Source: UBA2357 sp041916775 (GTDB lineage Bacteria > Pseudomonadota > Gammaproteobacteria > Burkholderiales > Rhodocyclaceae). Taken from it: a DNA stretch of 64,000 nucleotides. Shown here one piece after another: positions 44,287 through 53,013 of the stretch. A program made the position numbers and the translations under genes. The stretch covers positions 90,016-154,015 of the forward strand of contig JAYRYZ010000011.1 in NCBI GenBank assembly GCA_041916775.1, given 5' to 3'. A model generated the notes under the pieces. That model was not told where the DNA came from. It saw nothing but the letters and a program-made list of their open reading frames with translations, and did no database searches. Every line of letters starts with the position of its first letter. Positions within the stretch are counted from its first letter, which is position 1.

Positions 44287-47200
44287 TCAGGCGCCGGCTT
44301 CGATCGTAACCGGTTTGTGCGCGGCTTTGCGCGTGCGTGGCGTGAGCAGCGAGTACACCGTGGGCACCACGAACAGCGTGAAGAAGGTACCGAGCAGCAG
44401 CCCGCCGACGATGACCCAGCCGATCTGCTGGCGGCTCTCGGCACCCGCGCCGGTGGCGAGCGCGAGCGGAATCGCGCCCAGCACCATCGCACCGGTGGTC
44501 ATCAGGATGGGGCGCAGGCGCAGGACGGCGGCCTCGGTGACCGCCTCCATGAGCGCGCGGCCGTCCTCGCGCAGCTGGTTGGCGAACTCGACGATGAGGA
44601 TGCCGTGCTTGGTGATGAGGCCCACCAGCGTCACCAACCCGATCTGGCTGTAGACGTTGAGCGTGCCGCCGGTGAGATAGAGCGCGCCGAGCGCGCCGGT
44701 CATCGACAGCGGCACCGTCAGCATGATGATGAACGGGTCGCGGAAGCTCTCGAACTGCGCGGCGAGCACGAGGTAGATGAAGGCGAGCGCGAGCACGAAG
44801 GTGAGCGCGAGGCTCGCCGAGCTGGTGCGGAACTCGCGCGACTGGCCGTCGTAGTCGGTGGCGTAGCCCGGCGGCAGGACCTCGGCCGCGGTCGCATCCA
44901 GCCACGCCAGCGCCTCGCCGATACTGAAGTCGGGCGACAGGTTGGCGGCAATCGTCACCGAGCGGCGCTGGCCGAAGTGGTTGAGCTCGCGCGGGCTGAT
45001 CGCGTCACTCACCTTGAGCACGCTCTCCAACGGCACCATGCGGCCGTCGGCACTGCGCACGCGCAGGTCGCCGATCGCGCCAGGATCGCCGCGCAAGGCC
45101 GGGTCGAGCTGCACGACCACGTCGTACTGCTCGCCGTCCTGCTTGAAGCGCGTGACCTGGCGGCCACCGAGCAGGGTCTCCAAGGTTCGACCGATGACAT
45201 CCACCGGCACCCCGAGGTCGGCGGCGCGGGCACGATCCACCTCCACCGCGAACTCCGGCATCGTGAGCTTGAGGTCGGAGTCCGGCGCGACGAAGCCGGG
45301 GTGGTCGCGCATGCGGTCGAGCAGGATGCGGCTCACGCGGTCGATCTCCTCGTAGCTGTCGGACGACGTGATCACGAAGGACACCGGGCGCGAGCGCGAA
45401 CTCTGGCCGAACGCCGCAGGCAGCACCGGGAAGGCCTGCACGCCCGGCACGGCGCGCATCCTGGGCTGCAAGTCCGCAGCCACATCCTTGCTCGCGCGTG
45501 TCCTGTCGGACCAATCGCTCAGCGCGACGAAGGAGATACCCTGCGACAGCGTCGGGTTGCCGCTGACGACGAGGAAGAACTCCACGTCGGCAGTGTCCGC
45601 ATAGATGTTCTCGAGTTGCTCCGAGTAGCGCGCCATGTAGTTCATGGTCGCCCCTTCCGGGCCGTTGAAGATGCCCACGATGCGGCCTCGGTCCTCGAGT
45701 GGCGCGAGCTCCGTCTTGAGCTGGGTGAACAACCATCCGGAAGCCCCCGCGACCAGCGCGAACACCAGCATCACCAGCCAGCGCAAGGACAAGGCACGCA
45801 CCAGCACGCGCCGATAGCCTTCGGTGAGCCAGCCAAGGAAGCGCTCGACCGCGTTGTAGAGCGCGCCGTGCCGGCGTTCGTGGCGCAGCATGCGCGAGCA
45901 CATCATCGGCGACAGCGTGAGCGCGACGAAGCCCGACACCAGCACCGCGCCGGCGAGCGTCAGCGCGAACTCGGCGAAGAGTTTGCCGGTGCGCCCGGTC
46001 ATGAAGGCCACCGGTGCATACACCGCAGCCAGCGTGATCGTCATCGCCACCACCGCGAAGCCGATCTCGCGGGCGCCGCGGAAGGCAGCCTGGATCGGTT
46101 CCATGCCATCCTCGATGTGGCGGTAGATGTTCTCCAGTACCACGATCGCGTCATCCACGACCAGACCGATCGCGAGCACCAGCGCGAGCAAGGTGAGCGT
46201 ATTGATCGAAAAACCGAGCACGAACATGATGGTGAACGCACCGATGAGCGAGACGGGTATCGTCACCAGCGGCACCAGCATCGCGCGCCAGTTGCGCAGG
46301 AAGAAGAGGCACACCAGTGCGACCAGCGCCACCGCCTCCCAGATCGTCGCGAACACCGATTCGATCGAACGCTCGATGAACACCGTGGTGTCGTTGGCGA
46401 TGCGCATCGTCATGCCGTCCGGCACTGCCGCGTTGAGTTCCGGCAGCATCTCGACTAGGCCGCGCTTGAGGTCCAGCGGATTCGCGGTCGCCTGCTTGAT
46501 GAGACCGATCGACACCGCCGGCTTGCCCATGAAGCGCACCAGCGAGCGCTCGCTCTGCGCCGCGATCTCCACCCTGCCGATGTCCGCGATCGTCACCGGA
46601 TAGGCGCCCGGCGTGGGCGGCGCGCGCACGACGATGGCGGCGAAGTCCTCCGGCCGCGCGAGATCGGTCTTCGCGACCACCGCGAACTCGCGCTGCGCGC
46701 TCTCGATGCGGCCGGCCGGCAGTTCCACGTTCTGGCGCCGGATCGCGTCCTCCACCTCCTGTACCGTGAGCCCCAGTGCGGCGAGCCGGGCGTGATCCAG
46801 CCAGATGCGCATCGCGTAGCGACGCTCGCCGAACACGCGCGCATCCGCAGCACCCGGCAGCGTCTGCAGGCGCGGTTTGACGATGCGGTTGGCGATGTCG
46901 CTCATCTCCAGCGGCGAGTGCTGTTCGGATGAGAACGCGAGCCAGATGATCGGGCTCGCATCTGCTTCCACCTTGGAAATCACCGGCTCGTCGATGTCGT
47001 CCGGCAGGCGCCGGCGCACGCGCGAGACGCGATCGCGCACATCCGCGGCGGCGCTGTCGGCCTCGCGCTCGATGCGAAAGCGGATGGTGATCTGGCTGCG
47101 CTCCTGGCGGCTGATCGAGGAGATCACGTCCACCCCCTCGATACCGGCGAGCGAGTCCTCGAGCGGTTTCGTGACCTGCGACTCGACGATCTCGGCGCTC

Positions 47201-47361
47201 GCGCCGCTATACACCGTATCGACCGTCACCACCGGCTCGTCGATGTTGGGATACTCGCGCACCGACAAGCGGGTGTAGGACACCAACCCGATCAGCACCA
47301 CCAGCAGCGACAGCACCGTGGCGAATACCGGCCGGCGGATGCAGGTCTCCGAGATCTTCAC
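44287..47361 (-). CDS. RND efflux transporter (AcrB/MexF-like HAE1 type)
   Basis: 1024 residues with twelve membrane segments and two large periplasmic loops. N-terminus MKISETCIRRPVFATVLSLL; proton-relay motif in TM4 LVVDDAIVVLENIYRH; also GFALVVAMTI-like helix (GFAVVAMTITLAAVYAPVAFM). HAE1 pumps expel hydrophobic drugs and organic compounds. It lies 12 bp downstream of its adaptor; no outer-membrane factor gene is present, so it probably uses a shared TolC/OprM-type channel. Confidence 0.93.
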   Translation of the reverse strand: MKISETCIRRPVFATVLSLLVVLIGLVSYTRLSVREYPNIDEPVVTVDTVYSGASAEIVESQVTKPLEDSLAGIEGVDVISSISRQERSQITIRFRIEREADSAAADVRDRVSRVRRRLPDDIDEPVISKVEADASPIIWLAFSSEQHSPLEMSDIANRIVKPRLQTLPGAADARVFGERRYAMRIWLDHARLAALGLTVQEVEDAIRRQNVELPAGRIESAQREFAVVAKTDLARPEDFAAIVVRAPPTPGAYPVTIADIGRVEIAAQSERSLVRFMGKPAVSIGLIKQATANPLDLKRGLVEMLPELNAAVPDGMTMRIANDTTVFIERSIESVFATIWEAVALVALVCLFFLRNWRAMLVPLVTIPVSLIGAFTIMFVLGFSINTLTLLALVLAIGLVVDDAIVVLENIYRHIEDGMEPIQAAFRGAREIGFAVVAMTITLAAVYAPVAFMTGRTGKLFAEFALTLAGAVLVSGFVALTLSPMMCSRMLRHERRHGALYNAVERFLGWLTEGYRRVLVRALSLRWLVMLVFALVAGASGWLFTQLKTELAPLEDRGRIVGIFNGPEGATMNYMARYSEQLENIYADTADVEFFLVVSGNPTLSQGISFVALSDWSDRTRASKDVAADLQPRMRAVPGVQAFPVLPAAFGQSSRSRPVSFVITSSDSYEEIDRVSRILLDRMRDHPGFVAPDSDLKLTMPEFAVEVDRARAADLGVPVDVIGRTLETLLGGRQVTRFKQDGEQYDVVVQLDPALRGDPGAIGDLRVRSADGRMVPLESVLKVSDAISPRELNHFGQRRSVTIAANLSPDFSIGEALAWLDATAAEVLPPGYATDYDGQSREFRTSSASLALTFVLALAFIYLVLAAQFESFRDPFIIMLTVPLSMTGALGALYLTGGTLNVYSQIGLVTLVGLITKHGILIVEFANQLREDGRALMEAVTEAAVLRLRPILMTTGAMVLGAIPLALATGAGAESRQQIGWVIVGGLLLGTFFTLFVVPTVYSLLTPRTRKAAHKPVTIEAGA

Positions 47362-47373
47362 GCGCCCCGCACC

Positions 47374-48471
47374 TCAGTAACGGCTTGCCTGCGCGGGCAC
47401 CTGCACCCGCACCGGATCGCCGTCGCGCAGCTTCACCTGACCGGCGGTGACGATGATGTCACCTGCGGCAATGCCCTGCAGCACCTCGACCCGTCCGTCG
47501 CGCCGGCTGCCCGGCTGCACTGGAGTGCGCCGCGCCCTGTCGTCGATGACGCGATAGACGTACGTGCGTCCCCCAAGCTCGGGCACCAGTGCCTCCTCGG
47601 GTACGGTCACGGCGTTCTCGCGTGCGTCCAGGACCAGGTTCACGCGCACGAACATACCGGGGCGCAGGCTCCGGCCGGCATTGTCGATCTCTGCACGCAA
47701 CAGCAGGGAGCGGCCCTGCGCATCCACCTGCGGGGCGATCGCGGTCACACGTGCCTCCATCGGCGTACCCGGCAACGCATCGCTCACCACCTCCAGGCGC
47801 TGGCCGGCCGCAACCCGGGGCAGGTGAACTTCGGGCAGGCGGAAGTCCACCGTCAGGGCCGAGAGGTCCTCGATATTCACGAGAACATCGCCATCCTTGA
47901 CGAACGCGCCCACGCTGATGTCGCGCATGCCCACCGTGCCCTCGAAGGGCGCGACCAGGCGCATGCGCGCGAGCCGCGCCTCGGCGAGTTCCAGCGCCGC
48001 GGCGGCGACGGCGCGCCGGCTGCCGGCCTCGTCGCGCGCGCTCTGGCTGACGAAACCGCGGCGGAACAGATCTTCGGTGCGGCGGTGGCTGGATTCGGCG
48101 AGCGCGAGATCCGCGCGGGCCTGCTGCAGTTCGGCGCGCTGGATGGCAGCATCGAGTTCGACCAGCACCTTGCCTCGCGCAACATCCATGCCGTCGCGGA
48201 AATGGATCGCGCTGACGCGGCCGGAGACCTCCGGCCTCAAGCTCACCGCATCGCGCGACTGCAGCGTGCCCACCGCCGAGAGCACCTGCGGCATCGGCTG
48301 CAGCGCCGCCGCCGCCGTCTCGACCACGACAGGCGCGCGCGTGCCCCCCGCGCCCTGGCTGCCGCCAGGCGAGGCGGATTGTGCAAACAGGCTCGACGTC
48401 TGCAGACCCGCCAGAATCATGATGCACAGGCCACATGCACCGGCGGCAATCGCCCGTCGCCTAAGCGTCAT
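47374..48471 (-). CDS. RND efflux periplasmic adaptor (membrane fusion protein)
   Basis: 365 residues with an N-terminal signal or anchor (residues ~8-30). It has the lipoyl/barrel-sandwich halves split by a helical hairpin (PEVSGRVSAIHFRDGMDVARGKVLVELD ... APFEGTVGMRDISVGAFVKDGDVLVNIED) and a beta-barrel domain. It links the RND pump to an outer-membrane channel. No dedicated regulator is adjacent. Confidence 0.92.
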   Translation of the reverse strand: MTLRRRAIAAGACGLCIMILAGLQTSSLFAQSASPGGSQGAGGTRAPVVVETAAAALQPMPQVLSAVGTLQSRDAVSLRPEVSGRVSAIHFRDGMDVARGKVLVELDAAIQRAELQQARADLALAESSHRRTEDLFRRGFVSQSARDEAGSRRAVAAAALELAEARLARMRLVAPFEGTVGMRDISVGAFVKDGDVLVNIEDLSALTVDFRLPEVHLPRVAAGQRLEVVSDALPGTPMEARVTAIAPQVDAQGRSLLLRAEIDNAGRSLRPGMFVRVNLVLDARENAVTVPEEALVPELGGRTYVYRVIDDRARRTPVQPGSRRDGRVEVLQGIAAGDIIVTAGQVKLRDGDPVRVQVPAQASRY

Positions 48472-48522
48472 CGCCGTCCGTCAGAAGAAAGCGCTTCACC
48501 CTCGCCACCCCGCTCACCCGCA

Positions 48523-48550
48523 CCAAAGGAAAAGCCGGCAACGCGCCGGC
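48523..48550 (-). terminator. Rho-independent terminator downstream of purM
   Basis: On the minus strand, GCCGGC (48550-48545), a 5-nt loop and GCCGGC (48539-48534) are followed by TTTTCCTTT. It lies 50 bp after the purM stop and separates purM from the efflux adaptor gene. Confidence 0.75.
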
Positions 48551-48600
48551 CCTGGTCTTGCTGACCACAGGCCGGACGAGAAGTTCGGCCCGTGAAAGTA

Positions 48601-49635
48601 TCACGCGACGATGGTCGGCGCCTCGCCTTCGCCGCGCGCGTCGATGCGGCCGATGCGGAACACCGTCTCGCCGTTCGCGCGCAGTTGCTCCGCGGCGAAC
48701 TCGGCGTCGGCCTCGGCCACGACGACGACCATGCCGATGCCGCAGTTGAACACGCGATACATCTCCTGGTCGGCGACGTTGCCGGCAGACTTCAGCCACT
48801 GGAAGAGCGGCGGCAGCGTCCATGCAGCGGCATCGATACGCGCCGTGAGCGCCTCGCCGAGGATGCGCGGCACGTTCTCGGTGAGGCCGCCGCCGGTGAT
48901 GTGCGCCATGCCCTTGACGACGCCCTTGCGGCTCGCCATCAGCGCGAGCAGCGGCTTCACGTAGATGCGCGTCGGCTCCAGGACCACGTCGCGAAGCGGC
49001 CGGCCGTGGAAGTCGGCATCCAGATCCGGCTGGGCGAGGTCGATGATCTTGCGGATCAGCGAGTAGCCGTTGGAGTGCGCGCCGCTGGAGGCGAGCCCGA
49101 GCACCACGTCGCCCGGCACGATGGTCGAACCATCGATGATCTCGGATTTCTCGACCGCGCCCACCGCGAAGCCGGCCAGGTCGTATTCGCCCGCCGGGTA
49201 CATGCCCGGCATCTCGGCCGTCTCGCCGCCGATCAGCGCACAGCCGGCGAGTTCGCAGCCGCGCGCGATGCCCTTCACCACGTCGGCCGCGGTATCGACT
49301 TCGAGCCTGCCGCAGGCAAAGTAATCGAGGAAGAACAGCGGCTCTGCGCCCTGCACCAGAATGTCGTTGACGCTCATCGCCACCAGATCCTGGCCCACGG
49401 TGTCGTGACGGTTCCACTGGAAGGCGAGCTTGAGCTTGGTGCCGACACCATCCGTGCCCGACACGAGCACCGGCTCGCGGTACTTGCCGGAAAGTTGGAA
49501 GAGCGCGCCGAAGCCGCCGATACCGCCCATCACTTCCGGGCGCATGGTACGTTTGGCGAGCGGTTTGATGCGCTCGACGAGTTCGTCGCCAGCGTCGATA
49601 TCCACGCCGGCATCGCGATAAGTCAGGGAGGTCAA
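48601..49635 (-). CDS. purM: Phosphoribosylformylglycinamidine cyclo-ligase
   Basis: 344 residues from a TTG start (LTSLTYRDAGVDIDAGDELV), with AGGA about 8 bp upstream; a GTG 24 bp further up is possible. Signatures: GGFGALFQL, SGTDGVGTKLKLAF, DLVAMSVNDILVQGAEPLFFLDYFACGRL, LIGGETAEMPGMY and AHITGGGLTENVPRIL. AIR synthetase makes 5-aminoimidazole ribotide in purine synthesis. It diverges from the perM-hda pair. Confidence 0.95.
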   Translation of the reverse strand: MTSLTYRDAGVDIDAGDELVERIKPLAKRTMRPEVMGGIGGFGALFQLSGKYREPVLVSGTDGVGTKLKLAFQWNRHDTVGQDLVAMSVNDILVQGAEPLFFLDYFACGRLEVDTAADVVKGIARGCELAGCALIGGETAEMPGMYPAGEYDLAGFAVGAVEKSEIIDGSTIVPGDVVLGLASSGAHSNGYSLIRKIIDLAQPDLDADFHGRPLRDVVLEPTRIYVKPLLALMASRKGVVKGMAHITGGGLTENVPRILGEALTARIDAAAWTLPPLFQWLKSAGNVADQEMYRVFNCGIGMVVVVAEADAEFAAEQLRANGETVFRIGRIDARGEGEAPTIVA

Positions 49636-49770
49636 GGTCGTTCCTATGGCTGGCAGCACGGCCGGGGCAGGCGAATGTCATTCGCATCCGACTTGAGGCC
49701 GCAACATCAAATGGCTACATTAACGGGTCTGCCGGGCCCTGGCCCGGCGTAGCCCGCGATTTTACTTGAA

Positions 49771-50865
49771 ATGAACCCTCCCCGCGCCGATCGTGTTCAA
49801 ACCGCCCTGTGGGCCGGCGTCGGGCTCGCCTTCGTCGGGCTCTTCTACCTGCTGAGCCCCATCCTCACACCCTTTGTGGTTGCGGCGGTGTTCGCCTATA
49901 TCTGCGATCCGGCGGTGAACTGGATGGTGGCGCGGCGGGTGCCGCGGGCAGTCGCGGTGGCGACGGTCATCGCCGGGCTCGGGCTCGCGCTGCTGCTGCT
50001 GCTGCTGATCCTCGCGCCAATGGTGTATCGCGAGGCGGCCCTGCTCATCGAGCGCATGCCCGAGCTGGTCGAGCGGCTCAACGAGAACGTGATCCCGCGC
50101 CTGAATGCCGAGCTCGGCACGACGCTGCAACTCGACGTCGCCTCGCTGAAGAGCTGGCTGGCGAGCTACCGCAGCGAGGCGGGCGACCTCATCCCCCAGC
50201 TTCTGACGCACGCGCGCCAGGGCGGCATGGCGCTGGTGGGCATCATCGCGAACCTGCTGCTGGTGCCCATCGTCATGTTCTACCTGTTGCAGGAGTGGCC
50301 CCACATCACCGCGGCGCTGCGCACCTTCCTGCCACGCCCCATCCTGCCCGCCACCGAGCGCATCCTGGGCGAGATCGACTCGGTGCTGTCGGAGTTCCTG
50401 CGCGGCCAGCTGTCGGTGATGCTGCTGCTCGCCACCTACTACACCATCGGACTGTGGATCGCCGGCCTCAAGTTCGCGCTGCCGGTGGGCGTGCTCACCG
50501 GCCTCCTGGCCTTCATCCCCTTCGTCGGCTTCGGCGGCGGTCTGGTGCTGGCGGTGCTGGCGGCCTTGCTGCAAGGCGGCGGCTGGTCGCCGCTCGTCGG
50601 CGTTGCGGTCGTGTTCGGCATCGGCCAACTGCTGGAGAGCTACGTACTCACGCCCTATCTTGTCGGCGAGCGCATCGGTCTGCATCCGCTCGCGGTGATT
50701 TTCTCGCTGATGGCCTTCGGCCAGCTGTTCGGCTTCGTCGGCATGCTGGTCGCCCTGCCGGCGAGCGCGGCGATCCTCGTCGGCTTGCGCGAGGTCCGCC
50801 ACGCGTGGTTCGCGAGCCACCTCTATCTGGGCGACACGCCGCGCCCACCGATGGACCCGAAATGA
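49771..50865 (+). CDS. AI-2E/PerM family transporter
   Basis: 364 residues with about eight membrane segments. Typical PerM blocks are YLLSPILTPFVVAAVFAYICDPAVNWM, YLLQEWPHI, VLTGLLAFIPFVGFGGG and YVLTPYLVGERIGLHPLAVIFSLMAFGQLFG. Members are exporters or antiporters of varied substrates, and few are characterised. The purM-perM-hda arrangement is conserved in betaproteobacteria. It overlaps hda by 4 bp. Confidence 0.9.
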   Translation: MNPPRADRVQTALWAGVGLAFVGLFYLLSPILTPFVVAAVFAYICDPAVNWMVARRVPRAVAVATVIAGLGLALLLLLLILAPMVYREAALLIERMPELVERLNENVIPRLNAELGTTLQLDVASLKSWLASYRSEAGDLIPQLLTHARQGGMALVGIIANLLLVPIVMFYLLQEWPHITAALRTFLPRPILPATERILGEIDSVLSEFLRGQLSVMLLLATYYTIGLWIAGLKFALPVGVLTGLLAFIPFVGFGGGLVLAVLAALLQGGGWSPLVGVAVVFGIGQLLESYVLTPYLVGERIGLHPLAVIFSLMAFGQLFGFVGMLVALPASAAILVGLREVRHAWFASHLYLGDTPRPPMDPK

Positions 50866-51533
50866 AGCAGCTGCTTCTCGATATCCGCCCGGATGCACCG
50901 CAGGTCTTCTCGAACTTCGTGCCCGGCGCCAACTCGGCTCTCCTCGCCGCGCTCGAGCGGAGCATCCTCGGCGACGCGCATGTGTACCACTGGGGCGATG
51001 CGGCGAGCGGGCGCACCCATCTGCTGCGCGCTGCGGTAGCTGCGAGCAATGCCGCGGGCCGGCCAGCGCTGTGCCTCGCCGCCGCGCAGGTGGGCGCCGC
51101 ACTGCCCGACGACACGGCGATGCTGATCGCGATCGACGACGTGGAGCAACTCTCGCCGCAGGCGCAGATTGCCCTCTTCAACAGCTTCAACCGCGCCCGT
51201 CAGAGCAACCAGACGCTGCTCCTGTCCGGCCCCTGCCCGCCGCGCGCGCTGGCGCTGCGCGAGGACCTGCGCACGCGCATCGGGCAGTGTCTGGTGTTCG
51301 AGGTGCGACCGCTCGACGACGCAGCGCGCCGGGAGATCCTCACGAGCCTCGCCGAGCGGCGCGGATTGCAGCTCTCCGACGAGGTGAGCGCATTCATCCT
51401 GCGCCACGGTCGGCGCGACCTCCCCAGCCTGGTCGCGGTGATCGATGCCCTCGATCGCGCCTCGCTGGAACATAAACGGCCGGTGACACTGGCACTGCTG
51501 CGCACGCTGACGCAAGCGGGCCTGCCGCTCTGA
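50862..51533 (+). CDS. hda: DnaA regulatory inactivator Hda (DnaA-like AAA+)
   Basis: 223 residues. MKQLLLDIRPDAPQVFSNFVPGANSAL includes a clamp-binding-like QLLLDI at the very N-terminus, as in E. coli Hda (QLSLPL-type). The AAA+ region has a degenerate P-loop (GDAASGRTHLLRA), an acidic Walker B (LIAIDDVEQL) and a sensor region with DLRTRIGQC. With the beta clamp it stimulates ATP hydrolysis by DnaA to prevent re-initiation. Confidence 0.9.
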   Translation: MKQLLLDIRPDAPQVFSNFVPGANSALLAALERSILGDAHVYHWGDAASGRTHLLRAAVAASNAAGRPALCLAAAQVGAALPDDTAMLIAIDDVEQLSPQAQIALFNSFNRARQSNQTLLLSGPCPPRALALREDLRTRIGQCLVFEVRPLDDAARREILTSLAERRGLQLSDEVSAFILRHGRRDLPSLVAVIDALDRASLEHKRPVTLALLRTLTQAGLPL

Positions 51534-51581
51534 CTGCTTCAGCCGCCATCCCCAACCCTCAGTACAGACAAGGACAAACTC

Positions 51582-52244
51582 TTGGAACTCGCACTCTTCG
51601 ACCTCGACAACACCCTGCTCGACGGCGACTCGGACTTCGAATGGGCACAATTCCTGATCGCCCAGGGCGTGCTCGACCGCGAGGTGCAGGAGGCGCGCAA
51701 TGTGAAGTTCTACGAGCAGTACAAGGACGGTACGCTGGACATCTTCGAGTTCCTCGATTTCCAGCTCGCGCCGCTTGCCCGCCATCCGCGCGACCAGCTC
51801 GAGGATTGGCATGCCGAGTTCATGCGCAGCGCAATCCTGCCGCGTATCGGCGAGAAGTCGCGTGCACTGGTGGAACGCCACAAGGCGGAAGGCGCGATCA
51901 CCGCCATCGTCACCGCCACCAACAGCTTCGTCACCGGGCCGATCGCGCGCGAGCTCGGCGTGTCGCACCTGATCGCGACCATCGCCGCGCAGGAGGGCGA
52001 CCGCTTCACCGGCAAGCCGCGCGGCATGCCTTCGTTCAAGGCGGGCAAGATCACGCGGGTGGACGAATGGCTGGAAAGCCAGGGCCTGCACTTCGGCGCC
52101 TTCTCGCGCACCTGGTTCTACAGCGACTCCCACAACGACCTGCCGCTGATGCGCAAGGTGAGCGACCCGGTGGCGGTGGATCCGGACGACACGCTGCGCG
52201 CCCATGCCGAAGCGGCCGGCTGGCCGGTGATCTCGCTGCGCTGA
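51582..52244 (+). CDS. HAD-IB family phosphatase (SerB-like)
   Basis: 220 residues from a TTG start preceded by AAGGA. HAD motifs: I FDLDNTLLDGDSD, II TATNSF, III with a lysine in GKPRGMPSFKAGK, and IV YSDSHNDLPLM. Related to phosphoserine phosphatase-like enzymes and often located between hda and pcnB in betaproteobacteria. The substrate is undetermined. Confidence 0.9.
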   Translation: MELALFDLDNTLLDGDSDFEWAQFLIAQGVLDREVQEARNVKFYEQYKDGTLDIFEFLDFQLAPLARHPRDQLEDWHAEFMRSAILPRIGEKSRALVERHKAEGAITAIVTATNSFVTGPIARELGVSHLIATIAAQEGDRFTGKPRGMPSFKAGKITRVDEWLESQGLHFGAFSRTWFYSDSHNDLPLMRKVSDPVAVDPDDTLRAHAEAAGWPVISLR

Positions 52245-52278
52245 GGCCCGCGGCGGCGGTCCCGCGGCAGCCGCGCCC

Positions 52279-52860
52279 TCAGATCCGCAAGCGGTCGCGC
52301 ACCCGTTCCAGATCGCGCTCGGCCCGATTGCGGTCGTATTGAGCACGCTCTCTCCGGCGGTCCAGGTCGCGCAGTTCCGATCTCAGCTCGGAGCGACGCT
52401 TGTCGCTGAGCTTCTTGTTGCTCGCAAGTTCGTTTTCGCGCCAGGCCATCTGGTTGTCGATGTCCTCGATCGCGTAGCGTGCATCTCCGAGCTCGCGCGC
52501 CGCCCGGTAGAGGAGCGCGAAGTCCGGGTCCGCACACACACCCTCGTAAGCATGGCGCTGAAGGCCCTGCTCGAGCGCATTGGCGAGCACGCAATAGTCT
52601 TCGAGCCCGACCCGCCGTCCCTCCTCCCACGCGCGCGCGTCCGGCGCCACCTTGACGCCAGCGCAGGCTTCACGGTGCTTCTCGATGCGTTTGGCGGAAA
52701 ATCCCGACTGGCCGTCCTCGCGGCCGAGTGCGTACCAGTCCATGCCGGCGCACTCCTCCGGCGGAATCGTGGCGCAACCCGAAAGCAACACCAATGTCGC
52801 GCCTATCCAGGCCAGCAGGCCGTGTCTCGAGTTCGCTGCGGACGCTGGCGTCATCTGCAT
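52279..52860 (-). CDS. DUF2799 lipoprotein
   Basis: 193 residues with a lipoprotein signal ending LLSGC (lipid-modified Cys about residue 30). The core shows DWYALGREDGQSG and RAWEEGRRVGLEDYC, typical DUF2799 repeats; the C-terminal ~50 residues are a charged coiled coil (ERAQYDRNRAERDLERVRDRL). Envelope protein of unknown function. MTPASA at 52854 is an alternative start. It converges with the HAD gene and diverges from the Mrp operon. Confidence 0.85.
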   Translation of the reverse strand: MQMTPASAANSRHGLLAWIGATLVLLSGCATIPPEECAGMDWYALGREDGQSGFSAKRIEKHREACAGVKVAPDARAWEEGRRVGLEDYCVLANALEQGLQRHAYEGVCADPDFALLYRAARELGDARYAIEDIDNQMAWRENELASNKKLSDKRRSELRSELRDLDRRRERAQYDRNRAERDLERVRDRLRI

Positions 52861-53013
52861 TACCCCTGAATCCCAAGTGATCGGTGTGTATTCCAAGCAC
52901 CAGATTCTGCCCGATGACCCCATGCATGGATCTGCAACAAAATGTATCCTGGAAAACCTCCCGAACAGTGGGGCGGTCAATCGAACGCATTTGTGCAAAC
53001 TCTCCAACCACGC

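Noticed and set aside
44236..46458. 740-codon plus-strand frame antisense to the RND pump
   Set aside because: No recognisable domain and strongly biased Glu/His/Gln/Arg content; the RND gene is intact.
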